33,681 bases of DNA from an uncultured Oscillospiraceae bacterium (GTDB lineage Bacteria; Bacillota; Clostridia; Oscillospirales; Oscillospiraceae): positions 1-33,681 of the forward strand of contig CAJUKT010000078.1 in NCBI GenBank assembly GCA_910587255.1. The letters run 5' to 3'. Position 1 is the stretch's first letter, and the number at the start of each line of letters is the position of its first letter. Of the stretch, positions 14,795-23,361 are shown one piece after another. Made by a program: the position numbers and the translations under genes. The notes under the pieces are model-generated. The model was not told the origin of the DNA. It ran no database searches and saw only the letters and a program-made list of their open reading frames with translations.

Positions 14795-16623
14795 TGGCGG
14801 CCTTTGACGAGAAAGAGTATACCAAAGCCTTTGACCTGAAAATCTGGAAGCGGCTGCTGCCCATCCTGGCCCGCTACAAAAAGACCATCGTGCTGATGGC
14901 CGTGGTCAACGGCCTCACCGCCATGATGGACGTGATCCTTCCCCTGTTTCAGAAGTACGCCATCAGCCGCTTTATCGAGCGGGGGACGCTGGACGGCCTG
15001 CCCCTCTACACGGCGGCCTACCTGGGGGTCATCCTGCTGGAGACCCTGATGGTGGTGGGCTGGTCCCGCAAGGCCATGTATGTGGAGATGTACTTGGGCC
15101 GGGATATGCGGCGGGATCTGTTCGGCCATTTGCAGACCCTGTCCCTGTCCTTTTACAACGTCACCCCGGTGGGCTACCTCATCACCCGGGTGATGAACGA
15201 CACCAACCGCATCGCCGGCAACATCGCCTGGAACCTGACGGACATGGCGTGGTCGGTGCTGTACGTGCTGAGCACCTTTGCGGCCATGCTGGCCCTTAAC
15301 TGGCGGCTGGCGCTGGTGGTGATCCTCATTGTGCCGGCGGTGGCGGCGCTGACGGGCTGTTTCCAGCCCCGCATCCTCCACTGGAACCGGAAGGTGCGCA
15401 AGCTCAACTCTAAAATCACCGGCGCCTTCAACGAGGGCATCACGGGGGCCAAGACCTCCAAAACCCTGGTCATTGAGGACCAGAGCATCAAGAGCTTCCA
15501 GGAGCTCACCGACACCATGCGGGGCTCCGGCGTGCGGGCCTCCCGGCTCAACGCGGTATATATCCCGCTGACGCTGTTTTTCTCCACCCTGACGGTGGCC
15601 ATTGTGCTGCTGCGGGGCGGCTACCTGACGGCGGAGCAAGCGCTGGATATCTCCACCCTGGCGGTATTCGTCTCCTACGCCATGGGTATTTTTGAGCCCA
15701 TCCAGATCACCGCCGCCAACCTGGCGGAGTTCATCGCCCTCCAGGCGTCCATCGAGCGGGTCACGGACCTGCTCAATGAGCAGCCCCAGATCACCGATAC
15801 CCCCCAGGTCGTGGAAAAATACGGCGACTCCTTCAACCCCAAGCGGGAGAACTGGGAGCCGCTGCGAGGGGAGATCGAGTTCAGGGACGTGACCTTCCGC
15901 TATCCCGACGGCGGGGACAATGTGCTGGAGCACTTCAGCCTCCACATCCCCGCGGGCACCACGGTGGCCATCGTGGGGGAGACGGGGGCGGGTAAGTCCA
16001 CCCTGGTGAACCTGGCCTGCCGGTTCTTCGAGCCCACCCAGGGGCAGATCCTGATCGACGGACGGGACTACCGGGAGCGTAGCCAGCTGTGGCTCCACTC
16101 CAACATCGGCTATGTGCTGCAAAGCCCCCACCTGTTCTCCGGCTCCGTCCGGGAGAATATCCGCTATGGGCGGCTGGACGCCACCGACGCCGAAATTGAG
16201 GCGGCGGCCAGGGCTGTGTCGGCGGACCAGGTGGTGGCCAAGCTGGAGCAGGGCTGGGACAGCAACGTGGGCGAGGAGGGCGACCGCCTGTCCACCGGCG
16301 AGAAGCAGCTGATTTCCTTTGCCCGGGCGGTGCTGGCCGACCCGCGCATCTTTGTGCTGGACGAGGCCACCTCGTCCATCGACACCCAGACCGAGCAGTA
16401 TATCCAAAACGCCATCGACCACCTGCTGCAAGACCGCACCTCCTTCCTCATCGCCCACCGCTTGTCCACCATCCGCAAGGCGGATCTGATTCTGGTGGTC
16501 CGGGACGGAAAGATTGTGGAACAGGGCACCCACCAATCCCTCCTGCGTGCCCACGGCTATTACCACGACCTGTACAGCAGGCAGTTTGCCGAGGAGAACG
16601 CGGCGAAGGTGCTGGGGGCGTAA
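14794..16623 (+). CDS. ABC multidrug exporter half-transporter, catalytic-site subunit
   Basis: A 609-residue partner of the preceding protein with the same layout: six membrane segments, then an ATPase domain. Walker A is GETGAGKST, the Q-loop VLQSPHLFSG, Walker B IFVLDEATSS with an intact catalytic Glu, and the switch IAHRLST. Its signature is LSTGEKQLISFAR rather than LSGGQ. In a head-to-tail heterodimer the intact Walker B here pairs with the canonical signature of the first subunit (active site), while the variant signature here pairs with the Asp-type Walker B there (degenerate site). That complementarity supports obligate pairing. Start ATG at 14794 is translationally coupled to the upstream gene. 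Confidence 0.92.
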   Translation: MAAFDEKEYTKAFDLKIWKRLLPILARYKKTIVLMAVVNGLTAMMDVILPLFQKYAISRFIERGTLDGLPLYTAAYLGVILLETLMVVGWSRKAMYVEMYLGRDMRRDLFGHLQTLSLSFYNVTPVGYLITRVMNDTNRIAGNIAWNLTDMAWSVLYVLSTFAAMLALNWRLALVVILIVPAVAALTGCFQPRILHWNRKVRKLNSKITGAFNEGITGAKTSKTLVIEDQSIKSFQELTDTMRGSGVRASRLNAVYIPLTLFFSTLTVAIVLLRGGYLTAEQALDISTLAVFVSYAMGIFEPIQITAANLAEFIALQASIERVTDLLNEQPQITDTPQVVEKYGDSFNPKRENWEPLRGEIEFRDVTFRYPDGGDNVLEHFSLHIPAGTTVAIVGETGAGKSTLVNLACRFFEPTQGQILIDGRDYRERSQLWLHSNIGYVLQSPHLFSGSVRENIRYGRLDATDAEIEAAARAVSADQVVAKLEQGWDSNVGEEGDRLSTGEKQLISFARAVLADPRIFVLDEATSSIDTQTEQYIQNAIDHLLQDRTSFLIAHRLSTIRKADLILVVRDGKIVEQGTHQSLLRAHGYYHDLYSRQFAEENAAKVLGA

Positions 16624-16639
16624 ATTGCGAGGTGGAAAA

Positions 16640-17134
16640 ATGGAGCTTTGGGATGCGTATGATAAGGACTTTCAAAAAATTGCGGGCAAAATCCTGGTCA
16701 GGGGGGAGCTTATCCCCCAGGGTCTGTACCATCTGGTGTGCGATATCATCGTAAGGCACGCCGACGGCGCCTACCTGCTGATGCAGCGGGACCCGCGCAA
16801 GCCCTGGGGCGGCATGTGGGAGGCCACGGCGGGCGGCTCCGCCCTGGCGGGGGAGACGCCGCTGGAGTGCGCCGCCAGGGAGCTGCGGGAGGAGACCGGC
16901 ATTGTGGCCACGGACTTGACGCAGGTGGGCACGGTGATCGACCCGGAGATCCAGCGCGCCATCTATGTGGAGTTCCTGTGCGTCACCGATTGGGACAAGG
17001 AGGCGGTGACCCTCCAGGAGGGCGAGACCGTCGATTTCCGGTGGGTGAGCCGGGAGGAGCTGCTGGGCATGGAAGCGGATCAGCTGGTGACCCAGCGGAT
17101 GCAGCAATTCATTGACGAACTGAACAGGCCGTGA
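16640..17134 (+). CDS. Nudix hydrolase
   Basis: A 164-residue Nudix protein. The full box GX5EX7REUXEEXGU is present in GSALAGETPLECAARELREETGI, followed by a typical C-terminal strand ending VDFRWVSREELLGM. The N-terminal segment (LVRGELIPQGLYHLVCDIIV) and LLMQRDPRKPWGGMWE resemble the group that includes isopentenyl-diphosphate isomerase-like and YfcD-like enzymes, but substrate is not deducible. GCGAGGTGG lies about six bases before the ATG. It lies 16 bases after the exporter gene and probably shares its transcript, ending at the terminator at 17140-17172. A house-cleaning role is possible; specific function unknown. Confidence 0.88.
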   Translation: MELWDAYDKDFQKIAGKILVRGELIPQGLYHLVCDIIVRHADGAYLLMQRDPRKPWGGMWEATAGGSALAGETPLECAARELREETGIVATDLTQVGTVIDPEIQRAIYVEFLCVTDWDKEAVTLQEGETVDFRWVSREELLGMEADQLVTQRMQQFIDELNRP

Positions 17135-17139
17135 CAGCG

Positions 17140-17172
17140 AAAATCGCCCACCGCAGAGCGGTGGGCGATTTT
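17140..17172. terminator. Bidirectional terminator between convergent genes
   Basis: A perfect 15-bp stem (17140-17154 with 17158-17172) and a three-base loop, with an A-run on one side and TTTT on the other. It serves the Nudix gene and the coiled-coil gene. Confidence 0.9.
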
Positions 17173-17173
17173 A

Positions 17174-17902
17174 TTACGCCTGTACGTTCACCTGGGGGGC
17201 TTCAATGGGGGCGTCCACATCCGCGGCGGCCAGCTGCGCCCCGGCGGAATAGCCCTGGAGCGCGGCGTCCACCGAGGTGATGGCACCCAGCTGCTCGGCC
17301 TGGTGGCGCAGCTCCATTTTGGTGGCGGTGAGCTGGTCGGCATGGCGGTTGGCGATGTCGGTCTCCCGGAAATACCCCGATTCCCGGACGGCCCGCATGG
17401 CCTGGCTGCGGCGCAGCTCCTGCTTGATGCGCTGTGCCTCCCGGCGCTTGTTTTCCCGGTCCATGCGCTTCTGGCGGGCCCGGGACAGCTGCTCCCGGGT
17501 GAGCTCCAGCTTCTTGCGGCCCGCCCGGCTCACCGCCTTGCGCAGCTGGCCCACGGCGGCCTTGATCTGGTCGGCGTGGTCGGGGTCGGAGCGCCGGGCA
17601 GCCTCCAGCTGGACGATGCGGCGGCGGGCGTACCCGGCGGCAGAGCCGGCCTGGGCCGGGGTGCGGGCACGGCTCAGCCGGGCGTAGGCCTCCAGGGGGG
17701 CGTCGCCGTACCGGGGGGAGGTCTTGGCCAGCTTGAACTTTTCCCGCTGGGCGTCGGCCTTTTCCTTGGCGTCCCGGATCATCTCGGTGAGGGAGGTGCG
17801 GCTCTCCTCCTGTTTTTTCAGCGACTGGGACAGCAGGCTGCTTTGCTGCTGCTCCTCGCCTGCGTCCTCCCGCCCCACGGCGGAGACGGGCTGAATGGCC
17901 AT
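17174..17902 (-). CDS. Coiled-coil protein of unknown function
   Basis: A 242-residue, highly charged protein that I do not recognise. It has no signal peptide or membrane segment. Residues 20-65 are Gln/Ser/Lys-rich, and residues 85-200 are dominated by Arg, Lys, Glu and Gln in heptad-like spacing (RRRIVQLEAARR, LELTREQLSRARQKR, REAQRIKQELRRSQ), indicating long helices or a coiled coil. The C-terminus is Ala-rich (GYSAGAQLAAADVD). A GGGGGGAT purine run lies about six bases before the ATG at 17902. It lies 74 bases downstream of the MATE gene. A basic, helical composition would suit nucleic-acid binding or a scaffold, but this is not evidence of function. Confidence 0.75.
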   Translation of the reverse strand: MAIQPVSAVGREDAGEEQQQSSLLSQSLKKQEESRTSLTEMIRDAKEKADAQREKFKLAKTSPRYGDAPLEAYARLSRARTPAQAGSAAGYARRRIVQLEAARRSDPDHADQIKAAVGQLRKAVSRAGRKKLELTREQLSRARQKRMDRENKRREAQRIKQELRRSQAMRAVRESGYFRETDIANRHADQLTATKMELRHQAEQLGAITSVDAALQGYSAGAQLAAADVDAPIEAPQVNVQA

Positions 17903-17976
17903 AGCTTATCCCCCCATTCCATCTTCTCTACCCTTTATATCGGCAGAGAAGGGGCAAAAGGAAAGGGGGGACAGCA

Positions 17977-19368
17977 TCATTTTTTCCCAGCCCGGGAGGG
18001 CAAAGGCGTGCCGTCCTCCTCCATCCGCCGGAACAGGCGGGTGAGGATGACTGCCGCCGCTGCGGCCAGCGCTACCTCCGCCACCGCCTGGGCGCAGGCC
18101 AGGCCGTAGAGGGGGAAGAAATAGTTGAGGACATACAGGGCGGGAATTTCCAACACAATCTTGCGCAGCAGGGCGAACACCAGGGAGTACCGCCCCAGGC
18201 CGCAGGCCTGGAACACGCCCACGGCCAGAAAGTCCAGGCACAAAAAGGGCTGGGCCACGCACATGCACCGCAGGAACCGGGTTCCGTAGGCCACCACCGC
18301 CCCGGTTTTCATGAACAGGCCGATGAGGGGGCCGGAGGCAAAGAAATAGCACACCGAAACCGTGACCATAAAGGATAGCGAGATTTTTTCCGCGAACAGG
18401 ACCGCCTTTTTCAGCCGGGGGACGTTCCCGCTGCCGTAATTATAGCTCACCAGCGGCATCAGGCCCTGGGACACGCCCATGGCGATGTACATGGGGATCA
18501 TGTTGATTTTGTAGGCGATGCCCATGGCGGCGATGGCGTCCGGGCCGAAGACGGCGGTGAAGTTGTTGAGCACCGTCATGCCGGTGACGTTGAGCAGGTT
18601 CTGGATGGAGGCGGGCACCCCCACCCCGAACACCCCCCGCACCAGCTCCCGCCGGGGCCGGGCCATGGCGGGCCGGAGGCACACATAGGTCCTGCCCCGC
18701 CGGACAAAGAGCAGCACGAAGAAGTACAGGCAGGCGAAGCAGTTGGACAAAAAGGTGGCCAGCCCCGCCCCCGCCGCCCCCATGTCCAGTCCCCAGGGGA
18801 GGATGAAGATGGGATCGAGCACGATGTTCAGCGCGCAGCCGCTCATGGAGCCGATGCTGGCGTGGAGGGTAGCCCCCTCCGAGCGCACCAGATAGGCCAT
18901 CACCACGTTGAGGATGGCGGGGACCGCGCCGCAGAAAACGGTCCAGCGCAGGTAGTCCATGGTGGCCTGGGCGGTGGAGGCGTCCGCCCCCAGCAGGGCC
19001 AGCAGGGGGATGCGCAGCGCGGCGGTGAGCGCGGAGAACAGCGCACCGCACAGCAGGGCACAGTAAAAGCCGAAGGCGGAGCTGCGGCGCACGGTGTCGT
19101 AGTCCTTGGCCCCCAGCGCGCGGCTCATCATGCTGGAGGAGCCCACGCCGAACAGGTTGTTCACCGCGTTGAAGGCCAGCAGCACCGGCGCGGCCAGGGT
19201 GACGGCGGAGTTCTGGATGGGGTTTTGGAGCATCCCCACAAAATAGGTGTCCGCCAGGTTGTAGAGCACCATCACCAGCGAGCTGAGCACGGTGGGGACG
19301 GACAGGGTGAGCACCGCCCGCGGGATGGGGGTGCTCTCAAAGAGCCGGGCTTTTTTCTCGTCTTCCAT
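17977..19368 (-). CDS. MATE family efflux transporter
   Basis: A 463-residue integral membrane protein with about twelve hydrophobic helices in two similar halves, as in the multidrug and toxin extrusion family that uses Na+ or H+ gradients. The N-terminal segment TPIPRAVLTLSVPTVLSSLV and NLADTYFVGML are typical family features; the second half opens with GVFGVGVPASIQNLLN. MGIAYKINMIPMYIAMG and PLVSYNYGSGN are further MATE signatures. I start at ATG 19368 because a TATAAT on the minus strand (complement of 19406-19411) would initiate transcription close to a longer TTG alternative at 19401. Substrate unknown. The C-terminus extends briefly past the last helix (RLFRRMEEDG). Confidence 0.92.
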   Translation of the reverse strand: MEDEKKARLFESTPIPRAVLTLSVPTVLSSLVMVLYNLADTYFVGMLQNPIQNSAVTLAAPVLLAFNAVNNLFGVGSSSMMSRALGAKDYDTVRRSSAFGFYCALLCGALFSALTAALRIPLLALLGADASTAQATMDYLRWTVFCGAVPAILNVVMAYLVRSEGATLHASIGSMSGCALNIVLDPIFILPWGLDMGAAGAGLATFLSNCFACLYFFVLLFVRRGRTYVCLRPAMARPRRELVRGVFGVGVPASIQNLLNVTGMTVLNNFTAVFGPDAIAAMGIAYKINMIPMYIAMGVSQGLMPLVSYNYGSGNVPRLKKAVLFAEKISLSFMVTVSVCYFFASGPLIGLFMKTGAVVAYGTRFLRCMCVAQPFLCLDFLAVGVFQACGLGRYSLVFALLRKIVLEIPALYVLNYFFPLYGLACAQAVAEVALAAAAAVILTRLFRRMEEDGTPLPSRAGKK

Positions 19369-19451
19369 GGGGAACCCCCGATTTCGTAAAATAGTTTGCA
19401 AAATGGATTATATCACGAAAGAGGGGGAAAGAAAAGGTTCATTATGAACAA

Positions 19452-19482
19452 GAAAAGGCCCGCCGGAGGGCGAAGCCTTTTA
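19452..19482 (-). terminator. Terminator after the histidine kinase gene
   Basis: On the minus strand AAAAGGC and GCCTTTTC pair around an inner CGCC / GGCG stem, followed by TTG and T-rich sequence. It overlaps the kinase stop codon at 19480-19482. Confidence 0.6.
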
Positions 19483-20370
19483 ATGCGTCCCCGGAAAGCG
19501 CACCTCCACCCACAGCCGTCCCGCCCCGTACCGGGCGGAAATTGTCCCGCCCATGCGCTCGGTGAGCGAGCGGGCGATGGACAGCCCCAGCCCGGTGGAG
19601 CCGCGCCCGGTCTCCACGGTGTAGAAGCGGTCGAACAGCCGCCCCACCTGCACCTCGTCCAGCGCCGGGGCGGCGTTGGACAGGGTGATGGCGCCGTCCG
19701 GGGACAAAACCACGTCCAGATCCCCGGCACTGTATTTCAGGGCGTTGGCCAGCAGGTTGCCCAGCACCCGGGACAGGGCGGCCCGGTCCAGGCTGCGCGC
19801 CACCCGCTCCGGCGGCAGGGAGACGCGGGGGACGATGCCTGCCTCAATAAACGCCCCATAGAGGGCGGCCACCGCCTCTTCCACCGCGCCGTTTAAATCC
19901 ACCGCCTCCGGGGAGAGCCCGTCCTCCAGGCTGGCGGCCACCGTGCAGCGCAGCAGCTCCTCAATGAGCCGGCGCATGGCCTGCGCCCGGCCGGCGATGA
20001 GGGACAGGTAGCGGGCCTGCCGGGGGGTGTTGTCCCCCTTTTCCAGCAGCTCCAGATAGCCGCAGATGGCGGTGAGGGGGGTGCGCAGGTCGTGGGAGAC
20101 GTTGGTGACCGCCTCCTTCAACTCCCGGTCGCCGTTCTCGTACCGCTGGCGCTGGCGGCGCAGCTCCTTGAGCTGGACGTTGAGCCGGGCCGCCAGCCTG
20201 CGGGCGCAGGGGTCCCGGGTGGGTAGGAAGATGGGGTTGTTGGTGTCGGAGGAGAGGCGGTCCCCCAGCTGGTCCGTGATGTCGTCCAGGCTTTTTTGGA
20301 GCAGGCGCAGCTGGATGCGCAGGACCAGCGCCAGCGCGGCCAGTCCGCCGCAGATCAGCCAGGGGAGCAT
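19480..20370 (-). CDS. Sensor histidine kinase of the ABC module
   Basis: A 296-residue kinase with a single N-terminal membrane segment (residues 3-20) and almost no extracellular part, so it probably senses through the membrane or through the neighbouring transporter. The H-box NVSHDLRTPLTAI places the phosphorylated His at 93; the N-box is NLLANALKYS, and the G-box region is GSTGLGLSIARSL. It lacks a separate sensor domain; residues 20-80 form a linker helix. It lies 31 bases after the second permease gene with GAGGTGAT before its ATG. The cognate regulator is encoded at the start of the same cluster (23349-24035), an arrangement resembling lantibiotic-immunity and antimicrobial-peptide detoxification loci. 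Confidence 0.9.
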   Translation of the reverse strand: MLPWLICGGLAALALVLRIQLRLLQKSLDDITDQLGDRLSSDTNNPIFLPTRDPCARRLAARLNVQLKELRRQRQRYENGDRELKEAVTNVSHDLRTPLTAICGYLELLEKGDNTPRQARYLSLIAGRAQAMRRLIEELLRCTVAASLEDGLSPEAVDLNGAVEEAVAALYGAFIEAGIVPRVSLPPERVARSLDRAALSRVLGNLLANALKYSAGDLDVVLSPDGAITLSNAAPALDEVQVGRLFDRFYTVETGRGSTGLGLSIARSLTERMGGTISARYGAGRLWVEVRFPGTH

Positions 20371-20401
20371 GGGATCACCTCGTTTGGGGCGGACTTGCCG
20401 C

Positions 20402-21223
20402 CTATTTCAAATCTTTTCTTTGGAACAGGACGATGCCTGCGGCGGTGGACAGGGCGGTGACGGCCAGCGCCCACAGCGGCATCCAGTGTAAATTCTCCGT
20501 CTGCCGGCTGGCGTATTCCACGGCCTGGCTGCTGGGAAGCAGGGCGTAGAGCAGTTTAAAAACTTCCCGCGGCGCGCCGCCCAGATATTGGGGGTTGGGC
20601 GTGAGCCTGCCCGGGACGAATTCCCCCCTTGCGTTCCAGAAACCATTTAAATATTCGGGGGCCAGCAGGCGGCTTCGGACATAGACGGCGGCCAGCAGCA
20701 GGAGGAACACGCCCAGGACGCACACCACCGCCGACACGCTTTTCCGGCTGCAATTCATGGCGGCAAGGGTGAACAGGGCGCAAAACGCCGCCATGGCCGC
20801 CAGCGAGCCCAGTGTGAGAAGTGCGGCCTGTTGTGCGTCCGCGGCGAGGAAGCCGATCAGCGGCGTGCCCACCGTCAAAGCGGCCAGCATATAGGCCCCG
20901 CAGAACAGCGCGGACGCCGCCATGCCCGCCAGCAGGTTGGCCCCATATATGAGGGGACGGGAATGCCCCGCGGCCACCTTGCTGCGGATGGAGCCGCCGC
21001 TGTACTCCGCGCCGAGGAACAGGGGGATAAAGACCGCCGTGAGGATACAGGCAAGGATCGGATAGGAAAAGAACGCGCCGTCCAGCGGGATGCTCTCCTC
21101 CCGGCTCATCTCATAGTAGTTGAAGGCGATTAGGGCTCCAAGGCCAAAGCTGACCGCCAGAAGCCCCCAGAACAGCACGCTCTTTCTCAGCCGCAGGAAG
21201 TTGGCGGACAGCAGATTCCTCAT
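20402..21223 (-). CDS. ABC-2 type permease, second of a tandem pair
   Basis: A 273-residue protein with six membrane segments. It is clearly paralogous to the permease encoded just upstream: both begin with (N/K)LLSAN(F/L)LRL(R/K)KSVLFWG and end in LF(Q/R)RK(D/N)LK, and the segment FIPLFLGAEYSGGSIRSKVAAGHSR corresponds to a matching stretch in the neighbour. The ATG at 21223 is preferred, with AGGTGGGCGGA before it; a GTG at 21232 directly follows the upstream stop. It probably forms a heterodimeric channel with its paralogue, driven by the ATPase encoded at 22056-22970. Lantibiotic immunity transporters (LanFEG) have the same ATPase plus two permeases layout. Confidence 0.85.
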   Translation of the reverse strand: MRNLLSANFLRLRKSVLFWGLLAVSFGLGALIAFNYYEMSREESIPLDGAFFSYPILACILTAVFIPLFLGAEYSGGSIRSKVAAGHSRPLIYGANLLAGMAASALFCGAYMLAALTVGTPLIGFLAADAQQAALLTLGSLAAMAAFCALFTLAAMNCSRKSVSAVVCVLGVFLLLLAAVYVRSRLLAPEYLNGFWNARGEFVPGRLTPNPQYLGGAPREVFKLLYALLPSSQAVEYASRQTENLHWMPLWALAVTALSTAAGIVLFQRKDLK

Positions 21224-21232
21224 TCCGCCCAC

Positions 21233-22063
21233 CTATTTTAAATTCTTCCGCCGGAACAGCGCCGCCCCCGCCCCGGTGAACAGGACGGCCACCGCCGCGG
21301 ACAGCCCCATCAGCCGGAGCGGGTTGGTGAAGTTCACGTTGCTGTACTGAATGCCCTGGCCCGTGGGCATCAGGTCATAGAGAAACTGGTAGACCTCCCG
21401 CTTCATCCCGGTGAGGTAGGCGGGGTTGGGTTCCGGCTTGGCGGGCGCCACCTGGCCGTCTATGCTCATCTCGTAGCCCTGGATAAACTCCGGCGCGTCC
21501 AGCATGGAAAGGGTTGTAATTGCCGCCGCCAGGAGGAGAAACACCCCCAGCAGGCACGCCACCGCCGAGGCGGATTTTTTGGAGCAGGTCATGGTGATGA
21601 AGGTGAAGATGGCGCAGTACGCCGCCGTCATCACCAGGGAGCCGCCCAAGGCCGCCGCCGTGGCCGCGGCGGGCAGGTTCAGCCCGCCGATGAGGGGGAT
21701 GCCCACTGCAATACAGGCCAGCAGGTAGGCGGCAGAGAACGCCACAGCCGCCCCGAGGCTGGCGATGAGGTTGGCAAAATAGACGCAGACGCGGGAGTGG
21801 CCCACAATGAGCTTGTTCCGAATGGCTCCGTCGCTGTACTCGGTGCCGAAGAACAGGGGGATGAACGCGGCCATGACCACGCCCACCACCATGGCAAAGC
21901 CGAAAAACACGGAGTTCAGCGACACCTCGAAGTGATACGCCAGATGCTCCCGGAAGCGTATGGCGCACATGAGCACCCCGAAGCCAAAGCTGAGGGCCAG
22001 CGTCCCCCAGAACAGCACGCTTTTTTTCAGCCGCAGAAGGTTGGCGCTGAGCAGCTTAGTCAT
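21233..22063 (-). CDS. ABC-2 type permease, first of a tandem pair
   Basis: A 276-residue six-helix permease. The shared motif with its downstream paralogue is AFIPLFFGTEYSDGAIRNK near residues 69-87, followed by GHSRVCVYFANL. The ATG at 22063 overlaps the ATPase stop codon by eight bases and has GGGAGGTGG upstream, so translation is coupled. The pair differ enough that the duplication is old; the most divergent part is the extracellular loop between the last two helices. Likely exports or expels a membrane-active peptide, by analogy with LanEG and related systems; the substrate is not established. Confidence 0.85.
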   Translation of the reverse strand: MTKLLSANLLRLKKSVLFWGTLALSFGFGVLMCAIRFREHLAYHFEVSLNSVFFGFAMVVGVVMAAFIPLFFGTEYSDGAIRNKLIVGHSRVCVYFANLIASLGAAVAFSAAYLLACIAVGIPLIGGLNLPAAATAAALGGSLVMTAAYCAIFTFITMTCSKKSASAVACLLGVFLLLAAAITTLSMLDAPEFIQGYEMSIDGQVAPAKPEPNPAYLTGMKREVYQFLYDLMPTGQGIQYSNVNFTNPLRLMGLSAAVAVLFTGAGAALFRRKNLK

Positions 22064-22970
22064 GGGAACCACCTCCCACCAGGTTGACGAAATAGCTCTC
22101 CAGGCTCTCGTCCCGCTCCTGGGCGGAGAACAGCTCGCAGCCCTCCCCGTCCAGCGCCCGGCTGAGCTGGGAGATGTTCAGCTGGGCGAACACGTCCGCC
22201 TGCCCGTCGGACAGGATCTTGTACTCCGTCCCCATGCCGTCCAGCACCCGGGCCAGGATGCGGGTGTCGCTGACCTGCACCCGCAGGCACTTGCGGCAGG
22301 CGGCCTCCAGCTCCCGGGCGGACAGCTCCTTGACGATGCGGCCCGCGTCGATAAACCCGTAGTGGGTGGCCAGCTTGGAAAGCTCGTCCAGAATGTGGGA
22401 GGAGATGAGCACGGTGATGCGCCGCTCCCGGTTGAGCTTGAGGATGAGTTCCCGGATGTCGATGATGCCCTGGGGGTCCAGGCCGTTCACCGGCTCGTCC
22501 AGCACCAGAAAATCCGGGTCCCCGGCCAGGGCCACGGCGATGCCCAGGCGCTGCTTCATGCCCAGGGAGAAGTGGCCGGCTTTTTTCTTCCCGGTGCCCT
22601 CCAGCCCCACCAGCTTTAGAAGCTCCGGGATGCCGTCGTCGGAGGGCGCCCCCAGCACCCGGAGCTGCTCGCGCAGGTTGTCCTGGGCGGTGAGGTCCAG
22701 GTAGATGGAGGGGGTTTCCACCACCGCGCCCATCCTCCGGCGGACCTTGGCGATATCCCGCTGCGCGCCGTCCACGCCGTACAGGGCATAGGAGCCGCCG
22801 GTGGGGGCCTGCAGGCCGCAGATGAGCCGGATGAGGGTGGTTTTGCCCGCGCCGTTGCGGCCCACGAAGCCGTAAATCGAGCCTTTGGGCACGTGCATGG
22901 TGAGATTGTCCAGCGCCTTGAAGTCCTTGTAGTGCTTGGACAGGCCCTGGGTGACCAGTACATATTCCAT
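22056..22970 (-). CDS. ABC transporter ATPase, antimicrobial-peptide/lantibiotic-immunity type
   Basis: A 304-residue ATPase with Walker A GRNGAGKTT, Q-loop GAVVETPSIY, signature FSLGMKQRLGIA, Walker B FLVLDEPVNGLDP and switch ISSHILDEL. The VETPSIY Q-loop and the PVNGLDP segment are characteristic of the BcrA/LanF subgroup linked to bacitracin and lantibiotic resistance. A C-terminal extension of about 90 residues follows the ATPase core, as usual in this subgroup. Start ATG 22970 has GGAGG seven bases upstream. Three 12-bp repeats lie 40-75 bases before the start and may be a regulator-binding site. Confidence 0.93.
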   Translation of the reverse strand: MEYVLVTQGLSKHYKDFKALDNLTMHVPKGSIYGFVGRNGAGKTTLIRLICGLQAPTGGSYALYGVDGAQRDIAKVRRRMGAVVETPSIYLDLTAQDNLREQLRVLGAPSDDGIPELLKLVGLEGTGKKKAGHFSLGMKQRLGIAVALAGDPDFLVLDEPVNGLDPQGIIDIRELILKLNRERRITVLISSHILDELSKLATHYGFIDAGRIVKELSARELEAACRKCLRVQVSDTRILARVLDGMGTEYKILSDGQADVFAQLNISQLSRALDGEGCELFSAQERDESLESYFVNLVGGGSHD

Positions 22971-23009
22971 AAAAAAGCCTCCGTTTCCTTGGATGCGCCC
23001 ATGGTAGCA

Positions 23010-23045
23010 TGGAACGGTCAAGAAAGCGGTCAAGGAAACCGTTCA
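23010..23045 (-). promoter_or_regulatory. Three tandem 12-bp repeats upstream of the ABC genes
   Basis: On the plus strand the units are TGGAACGGTCAA, GAAAGCGGTCAA and GGAAACCGTTCA, directly abutting. Read on the minus strand they supply two TTGACC hexamers. The outer parts also form an inverted GAACGGT / ACCGTTC pair. A binding site for the module's response regulator is the simplest reading. No good -10 at the ideal distance was found, which would suit activation. Confidence 0.5.
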
Positions 23046-23106
23046 GAAATGGTTGAGATTTTGCGGCCGCAGGCTTCGCCTCGCGCGGGAGGGGGCTGGC
23101 TGGGCT

Positions 23107-23361
23107 TCACTTCAGCTGGTCGCTGAACGCCTTCAGCTCCCGCTTCCTGTCCGGGGGGAGGCTGTTGAACTCCACGCCCCGAATGGCCCCCTCCAGGGCG
23201 TAGAGGTGGACCAGGCAGACCTGGGGGAATACGGCTTTCAGCCGGAAAAACGCCCCCTCGGCCCCCTCCGCCGCCAGCTGCTGGGGGGTGTGTATGCCTA
23301 CGGTGGCCAGTTTCCGGGCCATCTCGGCCCCAATATTCACCATAGCGGTCAATTCTGACAT
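23107..23361 (-). CDS. TfoX C-terminal domain protein
   Basis: An 84-residue stand-alone TfoX/Sxy C-terminal domain. The sequence MVNIGAEMARKLATVGIHT followed by PQQLAAEGAEGAFFRLKAVF and LYALEGAIRGVEFNSLP is typical of this helix-hairpin-helix-like domain, with the usual length for orphan versions. The ATG at 23361 has AGGAGG seven bases upstream and overlaps the end of the response regulator gene by 13 bases, so it is in the same operon. In full-length TfoX the N-terminal domain is linked to competence control; what the separate C-terminal domain does is unknown. Confidence 0.88.
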   Translation of the reverse strand: MSELTAMVNIGAEMARKLATVGIHTPQQLAAEGAEGAFFRLKAVFPQVCLVHLYALEGAIRGVEFNSLPPDRKRELKAFSDQLK

